The translations under genes were made by a program, and so were the position numbers. A DNA stretch of 64,000 nucleotides from Jiella marina (lineage in GTDB: Bacteria > Pseudomonadota > Alphaproteobacteria > Rhizobiales > Rhizobiaceae), in NCBI RefSeq assembly GCF_024359545.1, contig NZ_JAKQZG010000003.1, positions 372,001-436,000 on the forward strand, read 5' to 3'. Position 1 is the stretch's first letter; every line of letters starts with the position of its first letter. The notes below the pieces were generated by a model, which had not been told where the DNA came from, did no database searches, and saw only the letters and a list, made by a program, of their open reading frames with translations. Below are positions 7,225-15,780 of the stretch, one piece after another.

Positions 7225-8241
7225 ATGAAGAATCTCATTCTCTGCGCGTCCGCCACGGCGATCGCCGTCGCTCTGTCCGCCAGCGCGGCACGTGCCGACA
7301 CGGCCGGCTGCGACGATGGCGAGACCGTCATCAAGTTCAGCCACGTCGTGGCCGACAGCGGCCATCCGAAGGGAGATGCGGCCAGACTGCTCGCCAAGAA
7401 CATCAACGAGCAGATGGACGGCAAGGCCTGCATGGAGGTCTATCCGAACTCCACGCTCTACGACGACGACAAGGTGATGGAGGCGATGCTTCTCGGTGAC
7501 GTGCAGCTCGCGGCGCCCTCGCTCTCCAAGTTCGAGGCCTACACCAAGCAGCTCCGTCTCTACGACCTGCCCTTCCTGTTCGCCTCCCTCGACGCCGCGA
7601 ACAGCTACATGGCTTCGGACGATGCCAAGGAATTGCTCTCGTCCCTCGAGGATGAAGGCTATCAGGGACTCGGTTACATCGCTTCAGGTCTGAAGCAGTT
7701 CTCGGCCAACAAGCCGTTGATCCAGCCCGAGGATGCAGAAGGGCTGAAATTCCGTGTCCAGACATCGGATGTCGCCGTGGCGATGATCGAGGCGCTGGAA
7801 GCTTCGGCGCAGAAGCTGGCCTTCAAGGAGGTCTACGGCGCCCTGCAGACCGGCGTCGTCGACGGCCAGGAGAATTCCTGGTGCAACATCTACACCCAGA
7901 AGTTCTTCGAGGTTCAGGACGGCATCACCGAGACCAACCACCAGCTTCTCGCCTACGGCGTCATCACCAGCCAGGAATTCCTGGAATCGATGGATGACGA
8001 GACTCGCGAGCAGTTCGTGACGATCGTCAACGACACGCTGAAGCAGGCCAATCAGGAAGTGGCGGACAAGGAGGGCGAGTGCCGCCAGTCCATCCTGGAT
8101 GCGGGCGCCAAGATCCGCGAGCTTTCGCCCGAGCAGCGTCAGGCCTGGGTTCGGGTGATGAAGCCGGTCTGGGAGCAGTTCGAGGGTGACATCGGTGCGG
8201 AGGTCATCGAACGGGCGGCCGCGACCGGCCAGTCGAACTAA
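7225..8241 (+). CDS. dctP: TRAP transporter substrate-binding protein DctP
   Basis: Encodes 338 residues with a signal peptide (about 1-23, SASAARA) and a full DctP-family periplasmic binding fold. It has the family's FRVQTSDV stretch carrying the Arg that clamps the substrate carboxylate, and a GVVDGQENSW segment typical of the second lobe. ATG 7225 is chosen: it has AGAAAG upstream, is followed at once by the signal peptide and lies after the sigma-54 promoter. It would bind C4-dicarboxylates in the periplasm and hand them to DctQM. The substrate is inferred from the dctBD context. It differs clearly from the TeaA-like binding protein at 16.3 kb. Transcription probably rises on dicarboxylates through DctBD and RpoN. 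Confidence 0.9.
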   Translation: MKNLILCASATAIAVALSASAARADTAGCDDGETVIKFSHVVADSGHPKGDAARLLAKNINEQMDGKACMEVYPNSTLYDDDKVMEAMLLGDVQLAAPSLSKFEAYTKQLRLYDLPFLFASLDAANSYMASDDAKELLSSLEDEGYQGLGYIASGLKQFSANKPLIQPEDAEGLKFRVQTSDVAVAMIEALEASAQKLAFKEVYGALQTGVVDGQENSWCNIYTQKFFEVQDGITETNHQLLAYGVITSQEFLESMDDETREQFVTIVNDTLKQANQEVADKEGECRQSILDAGAKIRELSPEQRQAWVRVMKPVWEQFEGDIGAEVIERAAATGQSN

Positions 8242-8329
8242 GCCATTGATATTGTAGCACTGACCCACCCCAGCGGCAGGCCGGCATCCTGGCAAGCCGC
8301 TGGAACGGGTCGAGCAAGCCGTTTCCGAT

Positions 8330-8348
8330 CGGCCCGTCTCGCGGGCCG
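8330..8348 (+). other. hairpin between dctP and dctQ
   Basis: A perfect seven-base stem CGGCCCG / CGGGCCG with a TCTCG loop in the 148-base gap between dctP and dctQ. No T-run follows. Such hairpins often protect the abundant binding-protein transcript from 3' decay or partially terminate it, giving more DctP than membrane subunits; that role is inferred. Confidence 0.5.
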
Positions 8349-8389
8349 GTTGGCGGCGCGCGTGTCGCGGACCGGGGGAGGCCACCAGG

Positions 8390-9085
8390 ATGGAATTGTT
8401 GGGAATGACGATCACGCTGCTCGTGATCGTGGGTGTGCTGTTTGCGGCCGAGCGGGCCTATCCCGAAAAGGTCGCCCGTTTCGAGGAAAACGTGATCGCG
8501 ATTCTGATGGCCGCGATCACCCTGATCTCCTTCTTTCAGGTCGTCGCACGATACGGCTTCAACTCCGGTTGGCAAGGCGCGCTCGAGGCGACGCGCATCC
8601 TGTTCGCCTGGCTGATCCTCTTCGGCATGGCCTATGGCGTGAAGACGGGGATCCACCTCGGAGTCGACGCGATCATCCGCCTGTTTCCGAAACCGCTTTT
8701 CAAGGCGGCCGCGCTCTTCGGCGCGCTGGCGACTTTCGCCTATGCGGTGGTCCTCCTCTATGCGGGCTGGCTCGCCTGGTTCGGCGCCGACGTCTCCACC
8801 AATTGGCGGCAAAGCGGCGCCATCGGCTACTGGACCTTCATGTTCGATCGGGGCACCGGCCTCGACGAGCTGCGCTATCCGCTCTGGATGCAGGACGCCT
8901 TCGGACTGCAGGACCGGGTCCAGCGCTGGGTGGCCTATCTGATGCTGCCGATCGGCCTTGGGCTCCTCGCCTTCCGTTCGCTGCAGGGGTTTGTCCAGAT
9001 CGCGCAAGGGCGGCGAGAACTCATCGTCGCCGGGCATGAGGCGGAAGACCTCGTGCAGCAGAACCTCAACTCGTTGAAGGACTGA
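8390..9085 (+). CDS. dctQ: TRAP transporter small permease DctQ
   Basis: Encodes 231 residues with four or more predicted membrane segments (about 8-22, 37-55, 70-90, 107-135, 187-205). The DctQ signature is visible as VVARYGFNSGWQ followed by the LFAWLILFGMAYGVK segment. It forms the membrane complex with DctM and needs DctP for sodium-driven uptake. ATG 8390 has GGGGGAGG upstream. It is longer than typical DctQ (about 160-190 residues) because of a loop at about 140-185 between the third and fourth segments. It lies seven bases before dctM, so the two are co-translated. Confidence 0.88.
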   Translation: MELLGMTITLLVIVGVLFAAERAYPEKVARFEENVIAILMAAITLISFFQVVARYGFNSGWQGALEATRILFAWLILFGMAYGVKTGIHLGVDAIIRLFPKPLFKAAALFGALATFAYAVVLLYAGWLAWFGADVSTNWRQSGAIGYWTFMFDRGTGLDELRYPLWMQDAFGLQDRVQRWVAYLMLPIGLGLLAFRSLQGFVQIAQGRRELIVAGHEAEDLVQQNLNSLKD

Positions 9086-9092
9086 GCGGGTC

Positions 9093-10709
9093 ATGGAAAC
9101 GGGTTTTCTCTTCATTCTCGTCTTCGGACTGCTGTTTCTCGGCGTCCCCGTCGCGATTTCCCTCGGTCTCGCCTCGGTTCTGACGATCGCGCTGTTCTCC
9201 GGCGACTCGATGAGTTCGGTCGCCCTGCAGCTCTTCACCGCCAGCCAGAACTACACGCTGCTCGCGATCCCCTTCTTCATCCTGGCTTCGGCCTTCATGT
9301 CGACGGGCGGTGTCGCCAAGCGCATCATCCGGCTCGCCATTGCCACGATCGGGCATTTCCGCGGTGGCCTCGCCATGGCTTCGGTGCTCGCCTGCATGCT
9401 GTTTGCGGCCCTGTCGGGCTCCTCGCCGGCAACGGTCGTCGCCATCGGCACGATCGCCATCGCCGGCATGCGCCAGGTCGGCTATTCGAAGGAGTTCGCC
9501 GCCGGCATCATCGCCAATGCCGGCACGCTCGGCATCCTCATTCCGCCGTCGATCGTCATGGTCGTCTATGCGGCCGCAGTGAACGTCTCGGTCGGGCGCA
9601 TGTTCCTCGCCGGCATCATCCCCGGCATTCTCGCCGGCCTGATGCTGATGATCGCCATCTACGTTCAGGCAAGGCGCAAGAACCTGCCGGCGGAAGAATG
9701 GAAAGGCTTTCACGAGATCCTCGAGGGCGGCAAGGAAGCCGGCTGGGGCGTCTTCCTGATCGTCATCATCCTCGGCGGCATCTATGGCGGTGTCTTCACG
9801 CCGACCGAGGCGGCGGCCGTCGCGGCTGTGTACTCCGGCTTCGTCGCGCTCTTCATCTATCGCGACATGGGCCCGCTCGCCGGAATTCCCTGGATCGGTG
9901 AGGACCGCGACCCGCGCGAGCGCGTCGGCTTCAAGGCCATGGTCTATGCCGTCGCTTTCTTCTTCGTCTGGCTGATCCTCTCCTTCTTCGCCATGGGTGA
10001 AGCCGGAGAGACCACGATCGGTTTCAGGGCGATCGTCGGCCTGGTGGGCGTCGTCTTCATCCTGATCGCCTATCCGCTCTGGCGCGGGACGGGCGGGATG
10101 AGCGCGATCCCGGGAACGCTCGGCGCCGGCCTGCCGGTCTGGGGGCGCAATCTGGCGGCCATGGGCAAGGGCTTTTTCCCGGCGCTGGTCCATGACGATA
10201 CGCGCAAGGTGATGGTGGACGCATCCAAGACGACGGTGATGCTGATGTTCATCATCGTCAACGCGCTGCTGTTCGCCCACACGCTGACCGCCGAGCGGAT
10301 CCCGGATGCGATCACCGATCTGATGCTGGACTACGGCTTCAACTGGTTCACCTTCCTGATCGCGGTGAACGTCCTCCTCCTGATCGGCGGTCAGTTCATG
10401 GAGCCTTCCGGTCTCCTCCTGATCGTCGCCCCGGTGGTGTTTCCGATCGCGATGGAGCTGGGCATCGACCCGATCCATCTCGGCATCATCATGGTGGTGA
10501 ACATGGAGATCGGCATGATCACGCCGCCGATCGGTCTCAACCTCTTCGTGACCTCCGGCATCACGGGCATGAGTCTGGTCAGGGTCGTGAAGGCCGCGGC
10601 ACCTTTCGTGGCCGTGCTCTTCGTCTTCCTGATCATCATCACCTATGTGCCGTTCCTGTCGACGGTGGTTCCGAACGCCCTGATGGGGCCGGAAATCGTC
10701 AACCGGTAA
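9093..10709 (+). CDS. dctM: TRAP transporter large permease DctM, with insertion
   Basis: Encodes 538 residues with many membrane segments. It has the family signatures: SGSSPATVVAIGTIAI in the first half, GTLGILIPPSIVMVVY, and the mirrored MEIGMITPPIGLNLFV in the second half. Typical DctM is about 425-440 residues. The extra hundred or so lie centrally (about 255-360): a charged loop, two more hydrophobic segments (about 290-310 and 313-335) and another loop before the second repeat resumes at KTTVMLMFIIVNALL. Both elevator half-domains appear complete, so transport should be intact. The best fit is a C4-dicarboxylate/sodium symporter subunit in the sigma-54-controlled dctPQM operon. Confidence 0.9.
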   Translation: METGFLFILVFGLLFLGVPVAISLGLASVLTIALFSGDSMSSVALQLFTASQNYTLLAIPFFILASAFMSTGGVAKRIIRLAIATIGHFRGGLAMASVLACMLFAALSGSSPATVVAIGTIAIAGMRQVGYSKEFAAGIIANAGTLGILIPPSIVMVVYAAAVNVSVGRMFLAGIIPGILAGLMLMIAIYVQARRKNLPAEEWKGFHEILEGGKEAGWGVFLIVIILGGIYGGVFTPTEAAAVAAVYSGFVALFIYRDMGPLAGIPWIGEDRDPRERVGFKAMVYAVAFFFVWLILSFFAMGEAGETTIGFRAIVGLVGVVFILIAYPLWRGTGGMSAIPGTLGAGLPVWGRNLAAMGKGFFPALVHDDTRKVMVDASKTTVMLMFIIVNALLFAHTLTAERIPDAITDLMLDYGFNWFTFLIAVNVLLLIGGQFMEPSGLLLIVAPVVFPIAMELGIDPIHLGIIMVVNMEIGMITPPIGLNLFVTSGITGMSLVRVVKAAAPFVAVLFVFLIIITYVPFLSTVVPNALMGPEIVNR

Positions 10710-10711
10710 AG

Positions 10712-10749
10712 GCCGACGGGCGGGTCGAAGGCCCGCCCGACCTGTCGGC
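10712..10749. terminator. hairpin after dctM
   Basis: An inner stem GGGCGGG / CCCGCCC with a seven-base loop, enclosed by an outer GCCGAC / GTCGGC pair. It sits two bases after the dctM stop and before the convergent doeB gene. There is no clear T-run, so it may act as a weak terminator or as a 3'-end stabiliser for both transcripts. Confidence 0.6.
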
Positions 10750-10795
10750 TTCGGGCATTTCGAGGATGGCCGGAAATGACAACGCCGAAGTGGAA

Positions 10796-11797
10796 TCAGT
10801 CGAGGACGCCGAGGACGGCGATGCAGTCGCCGGCCTTGACGAGACCAGGGAAGTGTCGGGCGGCGAGGACGCCGTCCATCTTGGCCCAGAACTCGTAAGG
10901 CTCGGACCCTGTCCGGTCTATCGGCCAGGCGCGGGCAATCGGCTGGCCCTTCACCACCGGATCGCCGAGATCGATCAGAGGCTCGATCATGCCGTCGATC
11001 TCGGAGAAGGTGAAGCAACGGTCGTCCGGCATGTCGAGCCAGCGGGTCGGGCGCTCTTCGACTTCGCCCTTGAGGATGCCGGCGTGACAGAGCACGTTGC
11101 GCACGCCGCGTTTGGCGATCTCCGCGAGCCGCGCCGTGGTCGAGCCGCCACCGCCGAGTTCCGTCGTGACGAAGACCTTGCCCATCTCCTCGGCCGTCGT
11201 ATCGAACATGCCGACCGCGTCGATCTCCAGCATCTTGACCGAATAGGGCGCGCCAAACGCCCGGACGGCGGCGAAACAGGCGACCTCCTGGGCCTTGTTG
11301 TCCAGAATGTGCGCAGCCGCGAAGGGCAGGAAGTCGAGGGTCTTGCCGCCCGAATGGAAGTCCAGCACGACGTCCGCCATCGGCAGGAGCACGCGGGTGA
11401 CGTAGTCGGCGATCTTCTCCGTCGGGCCGCCGAAGGGGCGACCGGGGAAGGAGCGGTTGAGATTGCCCTTGTCGATCGGCGAGGTGCGGGTGCCGGCGCG
11501 AAAGGCCGGATAGTTCAGCGCCGGCACGATGATCACCCGGCCCGAGACCGCCTCCGGCGTCAGCCAACGCGCGAGATCGAACAGGGCGATCGGCCCTTCA
11601 TATTCGTCACCGTGATTGCCGCCAGTCAGAAGCGCCGTCGGGCCATCGCCATCCTTCACGATAGTGATGGGGGTGAGGATCGAGCCCCAGGCGGAATCGT
11701 CGCGGCTGTAGGGCAGGCGCAGGAAGCCGTGCTGCTTGCCTTCGCGATCGTAGTCGATCGTGGCGAAGATCGGGGAGGGGGGAAGCTCCATCTCCAT
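10796..11797 (-). CDS. doeB: N-acetyl-diaminobutyrate deacetylase DoeB
   Basis: Encodes 333 residues of the succinylglutamate desuccinylase / aspartoacylase (M14-like) zinc hydrolase family. The zinc ligands are visible: His and Glu in GGNHGDEYEGP and the later His in DFHSGG; a catalytic Glu lies in the second half. In ectoine catabolism DoeB removes the acetyl group from N-alpha-acetyl-L-2,4-diaminobutyrate. It is the last gene of the leftward eutA-eutB-eutC-doeA-doeB operon, seven bases after doeA. The context makes DoeB much more likely than a generic aspartoacylase. It is cytoplasmic, with no signal peptide. Confidence 0.9.
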   Translation of the reverse strand: MEMELPPSPIFATIDYDREGKQHGFLRLPYSRDDSAWGSILTPITIVKDGDGPTALLTGGNHGDEYEGPIALFDLARWLTPEAVSGRVIIVPALNYPAFRAGTRTSPIDKGNLNRSFPGRPFGGPTEKIADYVTRVLLPMADVVLDFHSGGKTLDFLPFAAAHILDNKAQEVACFAAVRAFGAPYSVKMLEIDAVGMFDTTAEEMGKVFVTTELGGGGSTTARLAEIAKRGVRNVLCHAGILKGEVEERPTRWLDMPDDRCFTFSEIDGMIEPLIDLGDPVVKGQPIARAWPIDRTGSEPYEFWAKMDGVLAARHFPGLVKAGDCIAVLGVLD

Positions 11798-11804
11798 CGA
11801 AACC

Positions 11805-12986
11805 TCAGTCCTTCACGACGAGCTTGCGGGGCACATTGGCAAGGAGTTCGTAGCCGGTGTCGGTGATGGCGAGGCTCTCGGTGATCTCCAGGCCCATATC
11901 CTCCAGCCAGAGCGCCGTCATGAAGTGGAAGGTCATGCCGGGCTCGAGCACGGTCTTGTCGCCCGGGCGAAGGCTCATGGTCCGCTCGCCCCAGTCCGGC
12001 GGATAGGACAGGCCGATCGGATAGCCGGTGCGGCTGTCCTTGACGATGCCGTGGCGCTTCAGCACGGCGAAATAGGCGTTGGCGATGTCCTCGCAGGTGT
12101 TACCGGGTTTGGCGGCTTCGAGGCCCGCCTCCATGCCTTCGAGCGTCGCCTTTTCGGCATCGATGAAGATCTGCGGCGGCGTGCCGAGGAAGACCGTGCG
12201 CGACAGCGGGCAGTGATAGCGATGATAGGTGCCGGCGATCTCGAAGAAGGTGCCTTCGCCCTTCTTCAGCGGCTTGTCGTCCCAGGTGAGATGCGGGGCC
12301 ACCGCGTCCGGGCCGGAGGGCAGCATCGGCACGATCGCCGGATAGTCACCGCCATGGCCATCCACGCCGCGGATGCCGACGTCGTAGATCTCTGCGACGA
12401 GATCGCATTTGCGCATGCCGGGCTCCATCACCTCGGCGATGCGCTCGTGCATCTTCGTCACGATCCGCCCGGCAATGCGCATGTAGTCGAGTTCGGTGGC
12501 GCTCTTCACCGCCCGCTGCCAGTTCACGAGCGCGGTGGCATCGACGAAGCGCGCGTTCGGCAGGTGGGTCTTGAGCGACTGGAAGGCAGCGGCGGAGAAC
12601 CAGTAATTGTCCATCTCGACGCCGATGGTGAGCTTGTCCCAGCCCCGCTCGGCGATCACCGTCGCCAGGTAGTCCATCGGATGGCGCTCGGTGGACTGCA
12701 CGTAGTGGTCGGGATAGCCGACGATGTTGTCAGGGGCGAGATAGGCGGTGCGCTTCGCCCCATGGGCATCCATGGCCCGCCCGAACCAGACGGGCTCGCC
12801 TTGCGGTCCTACCAGAACGCCCTGATGGACGTAAAAGGACCAGCCGTCATAGCCCGTCAGCCAGGCCATGTTGGAGGGATCGGAGACGTAGAGAAGCTCG
12901 ACGCCGGCCTTCGCCATCGCGGCGCGGGTCTTTTTCAGGCGCTCGGCATATTCGTCTCGGGAGAATCGCAGGGTCGGTTCTGACAT
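11805..12986 (-). CDS. doeA: ectoine hydrolase DoeA (M24 family)
   Basis: Encodes 393 residues with a creatinase-type N-terminal domain (about 1-155) and a pita-bread M24 domain (about 160-393). It opens the ectoine ring to N-acetyl-diaminobutyrate, the first catabolic step. Motifs include GVDGHGGDYPAIVPM, the His-containing FEIAGTYHRYHCPLSR and the GMTFHFMTALW segment near the C-terminus. The family is related to Xaa-Pro peptidases, but the combination with doeB and eutABC makes ectoine hydrolase the firm call. The start at 12986 lies 18 bases after eutC. The product is also called EutD in Rhizobium-type operons. Confidence 0.92.
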   Translation of the reverse strand: MSEPTLRFSRDEYAERLKKTRAAMAKAGVELLYVSDPSNMAWLTGYDGWSFYVHQGVLVGPQGEPVWFGRAMDAHGAKRTAYLAPDNIVGYPDHYVQSTERHPMDYLATVIAERGWDKLTIGVEMDNYWFSAAAFQSLKTHLPNARFVDATALVNWQRAVKSATELDYMRIAGRIVTKMHERIAEVMEPGMRKCDLVAEIYDVGIRGVDGHGGDYPAIVPMLPSGPDAVAPHLTWDDKPLKKGEGTFFEIAGTYHRYHCPLSRTVFLGTPPQIFIDAEKATLEGMEAGLEAAKPGNTCEDIANAYFAVLKRHGIVKDSRTGYPIGLSYPPDWGERTMSLRPGDKTVLEPGMTFHFMTALWLEDMGLEITESLAITDTGYELLANVPRKLVVKD

Positions 12987-13004
12987 GGGGCGTTCGTTTC
13001 TGGT

Positions 13005-14003
13005 TCAGGTCGAAAATTTCGTGCCGCTGCCGGCTCTAGCGACGCGGGAAAAGGCGAGGGTGGCGATTGCGGTATCCTGGACCCCGGTTCCGGTGAGGTC
13101 GCAGAGGGTGATCTGTCCCTCGGATGACCGCCCGGCAAGCGTTCCAGCGGCGATCGCTCCGAGTTCCGCGAAAGACTGATCGTCGGCTGCGATGCCGGCG
13201 GCGATGGCGTGGTGCAACTCGCCGAGACGCCGGGTCTGGGCGAGGCTGTCGGCGACATAGAGGTCGGCGCGTGCGATCGCGGCCGGCTCCACCTCGTTCT
13301 TGTGCTCGGCGTCCGAGCCCATGGCCGTGACGTGCTGTCCGGGCTCCAGCCAGTCCGCGCGCAGGATCGGTAGTTCGGCTGGCGTCGTCGTCACGATCAC
13401 GTCGGCGCCGGTGACGGCCTCCTTGGCATCCGGCCCGGGCATGGCTTCGACCTTGATGCCGAGACGCTCCGAAAGATCGCGCGCGCAGGCCGAGGCCTTC
13501 TCAGCGTTGCGGGCCCAGATGCGCGCCTCGCGGATCGGGCGGACGAGCGTGAGTGCTTCGAGCTGGAGCTTCGCCTGGACGCCGGCGCCGAGGATTGCCG
13601 CGACGGACGCATCTTCGCGGGCCAGATGTCGCGCGGCGACCGCGCCGGCGGCGGCGGTTCGAACGTCCGTCAGGTAGCCATTGTCGAGAAACAGCGCCTC
13701 GACGAGACCGGTCGTCGAGGAGAGAAGCATCATCAGCCCGTTGACGCTGGGGAGTCCCAGCTTCGGATTGTCGAAGAAACCGGGGCTGACCTTGATGGCG
13801 AAGCCCGAAAAGCCAGGCACATACGCGCTTTTCACGTCGACTTCGCCGCGATGTTCGGGGATGTCGAGGCGCATGATCGGCGGCATCGCGACGGGTTTCG
13901 TCGCAAGCGCGACGAAGGCCGCCTCGATCGTGTCGACGATTTCGTGGTCGAGCGTGATGGTCTTTCGCAAATCGGCTTCGGTGACGATGGTGATGTCCGG
14001 CAT
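13005..14003 (-). CDS. eutC: ectoine utilization protein EutC, ornithine-cyclodeaminase-like
   Basis: Encodes 332 residues of the ornithine cyclodeaminase / mu-crystallin family, an NAD(P)-dependent Rossmann protein. Visible: an N-terminal dimerisation part with SAYVPGFSGFAIKVSPGF (its Lys is the usual substrate contact), the nucleotide-binding AAILGAGVQAKLQLEAL, and VTGADVIVTTTPAELPIL. It is found in ectoine/hydroxyectoine operons next to EutB; the two are thought to convert hydroxyectoine to ectoine-like intermediates, though the exact reaction is not settled. The start codon at 14003 shares one base with the eutB stop, which implies translational coupling. Confidence 0.88.
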   Translation of the reverse strand: MPDITIVTEADLRKTITLDHEIVDTIEAAFVALATKPVAMPPIMRLDIPEHRGEVDVKSAYVPGFSGFAIKVSPGFFDNPKLGLPSVNGLMMLLSSTTGLVEALFLDNGYLTDVRTAAAGAVAARHLAREDASVAAILGAGVQAKLQLEALTLVRPIREARIWARNAEKASACARDLSERLGIKVEAMPGPDAKEAVTGADVIVTTTPAELPILRADWLEPGQHVTAMGSDAEHKNEVEPAAIARADLYVADSLAQTRRLGELHHAIAAGIAADDQSFAELGAIAAGTLAGRSSEGQITLCDLTGTGVQDTAIATLAFSRVARAGSGTKFST

Positions 14004-14989
14004 CAGCGAGCCTCCTCCAGCGAATTTGCGCCATTCACGATGCGACGGTGAAGATCCATCGCGATGTTGCGCCCCGAAAGCAGCGCGATCGTAGGACCGG
14101 TCGGTTTGACCTTGCCGGCGAGGATGGCAGCGACGCCGACGGCGGCCGCCCCTTCGACCACTTCCCGCTCTTCGAAATAGACATGGCGGATGCCGGCTGC
14201 GATCTCGGCCTCGCCGAGCAGGACGACCTCGTCGACCAGTGTCCGGACCATCTCAAACGTGTAGCGATTGTCGAGCCCGATCCCGCCGCCGAGCGAGTCG
14301 GCCAGCGTCGCAAGCTCCTCCACCTCGACCGGCCCGCCGGCATCAAGGCTCGCTTTCATGGCGGCGCCGCGTTCCATGGAGATCCCGATGATGCGCGCCT
14401 GCGGCCGCCGCCCCTTCACCGCCGCCGCGATGCCGGCGATCAGCCCGCCGCCCGAAAGCGGCACCAGCACCGTCTCGAGCTCCGGCAGCGCCTCGACGAT
14501 TTCGAGCCCGATCGTGCCCTGTCCGGCAATGATCTCCGCCCGGTCGAAGGGTGGGATGTCGGTCAGGCCCTCTTCTTCGACGAGGCGGTCGACCTCGATC
14601 TGCGCCTCGTCCTGGGACTTGCCGATGATGCGCACTTCGGCGCCGAGCGCGGCGATCGCGTCGAGCTTGTTCTGGGGCACCAGCTTCGACATGCAAACGA
14701 CGCAGCGCATGCCGAGCGCCGAAGCCGCATGGGCGAGGCCGCGGCCGTGGTTTCCCGTCGAGGTGCAGGCGACGCCTCGGGCGCGGGCATCATCCGGCAG
14801 TGTCAGAAGCGCGTTCGTCGCGCCGCGCAGCTTGAATGCGCCGGTGATCTGGCGGTGTTCGTGCTTCAGATGAACGGGCGCGCCGGCCCGCTCGCTCAAG
14901 GAGGTCGACAGGTCCATGTCGGTGCGGCGGACATGGCCGGCGATCCGGTCCGCGGCAGCCTCGATCTCGGCGAGCGTGACGGTGGTCAT
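14003..14989 (-). CDS. eutB: hydroxyectoine utilization dehydratase EutB
   Basis: Encodes 328 residues of the fold-type II PLP family (threonine/serine dehydratase-like). The PLP lysine sits in QITGAFKLRGATNAL, the Asn loop is STGNHGRGLA, and the phosphate-binding glycines are in PLSGGGLIAG. It lacks the regulatory ACT domain of biosynthetic threonine deaminase, so it is catabolic in size. In hydroxyectoine users EutB is proposed to eliminate water from the hydroxylated intermediate. Its start overlaps the eutA stop as ATGA and its stop touches eutC. Presence of eutABC predicts that 5-hydroxyectoine as well as ectoine is consumed. Confidence 0.9.
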   Translation of the reverse strand: MTTVTLAEIEAAADRIAGHVRRTDMDLSTSLSERAGAPVHLKHEHRQITGAFKLRGATNALLTLPDDARARGVACTSTGNHGRGLAHAASALGMRCVVCMSKLVPQNKLDAIAALGAEVRIIGKSQDEAQIEVDRLVEEEGLTDIPPFDRAEIIAGQGTIGLEIVEALPELETVLVPLSGGGLIAGIAAAVKGRRPQARIIGISMERGAAMKASLDAGGPVEVEELATLADSLGGGIGLDNRYTFEMVRTLVDEVVLLGEAEIAAGIRHVYFEEREVVEGAAAVGVAAILAGKVKPTGPTIALLSGRNIAMDLHRRIVNGANSLEEAR

Positions 14990-15780
14990 GGCAGCGGTTC
15001 TTCCAGCGCGGCTGCCTTGTGTGTCTCGCCCCGCATCAGCCGTCCCGCGGCTCTTGTCCCGCCCGGGAGGCCGAGCGCTTCCAGACAGGCCCAGGCCGCA
15101 GCCTGGTTGCTGGTGACGACCGGACGACCGATGGCCGCTTCGATCCTGTCGATGACGGCGACGGAACGCACGGCGGTGCAGGAGATGAACAAAGCCTCTG
15201 CGTCGGGCGTGATCGCAGCCTCGGCGGCTTCGACAATCGCCTCGCTGGAAAGCTGCGCCATGACGATGTCGTCGTCGAGTTCCAGCGCCGTCAGGCGATC
15301 GACCGCCAGCCCGTTTCGCTCGAAATAGGCGGCCATCGGCCGGCTCACTTCGAACGTATAGGGTGTCAGCATACTGATGCGTGTGACGCCGAGGGCATGA
15401 AATCCGGAGACCGCGGCTTTCGGGGGCGTGATGGCCGCGGCCTCCGGCCGAGCAGCATGGATCGCCGCTTCGACGGGCCCGTCGCCGATCAGAACGGAGG
15501 CGGAGGTGCAGGAGAAGATCACGGCGTCGATCTCCGCTCCAGGCAGCAGCAGATCCGTGGCCGCACTGAGCCGTGGCGCCATGGCACGCAGATTGTCGGG
15601 TGTCACCGGATTGGCGTTGGCGATCCGGGAGACGAAGAGCTCGAGACCGGGGCGGACCAGGAGGCGCGCATGGTCCGCCTCGCTCGTCAGATCGGTCGCA
15701 AGCGCGACGAGACCGACCCGCGCAGGGCGAGGCCCGTCGAAGGACAGTCGATCTCTCGGATAGGACTGCTCTGTGAACAC
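14986..15780 (-). CDS. eutA: ectoine utilization protein EutA (Asp/Glu racemase fold)
   Basis: Encodes about 264 residues from GTG 15780, which has GGGAG about 13 bases upstream and gives the family's usual short leader before RVGLVALATDLTSE. The frame is open another 119 codons upstream, but that part looks non-coding. It belongs to the maleate isomerase / aspartate racemase superfamily; the two active-site Cys are in VIFSCTSASV and ALFISCTAVRS. EutA accompanies EutB and EutC in hydroxyectoine catabolism and is proposed to be a stereo-inverting step; the exact substrate is inferred. It is the first gene of the leftward catabolic operon. Confidence 0.87.
   Translation of the reverse strand: MFTEQSYPRDRLSFDGPRPARVGLVALATDLTSEADHARLLVRPGLELFVSRIANANPVTPDNLRAMAPRLSAATDLLLPGAEIDAVIFSCTSASVLIGDGPVEAAIHAARPEAAAITPPKAAVSGFHALGVTRISMLTPYTFEVSRPMAAYFERNGLAVDRLTALELDDDIVMAQLSSEAIVEAAEAAITPDAEALFISCTAVRSVAVIDRIEAAIGRPVVTSNQAAAWACLEALGLPGGTRAAGRLMRGETHKAAALEEPLP

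Noticed and set aside
9066-11567. An 833-codon minus-strand frame across dctM and doeB.
   Set aside because: It is opposite to dctM and in another frame of doeB; its sequence is Asp/Arg/His-rich without domains.
11805-12986. Xaa-Pro aminopeptidase as the function of the M24 protein.
   Set aside because: The fold is shared, but its place between eutC and doeB makes ectoine hydrolase the far better call.
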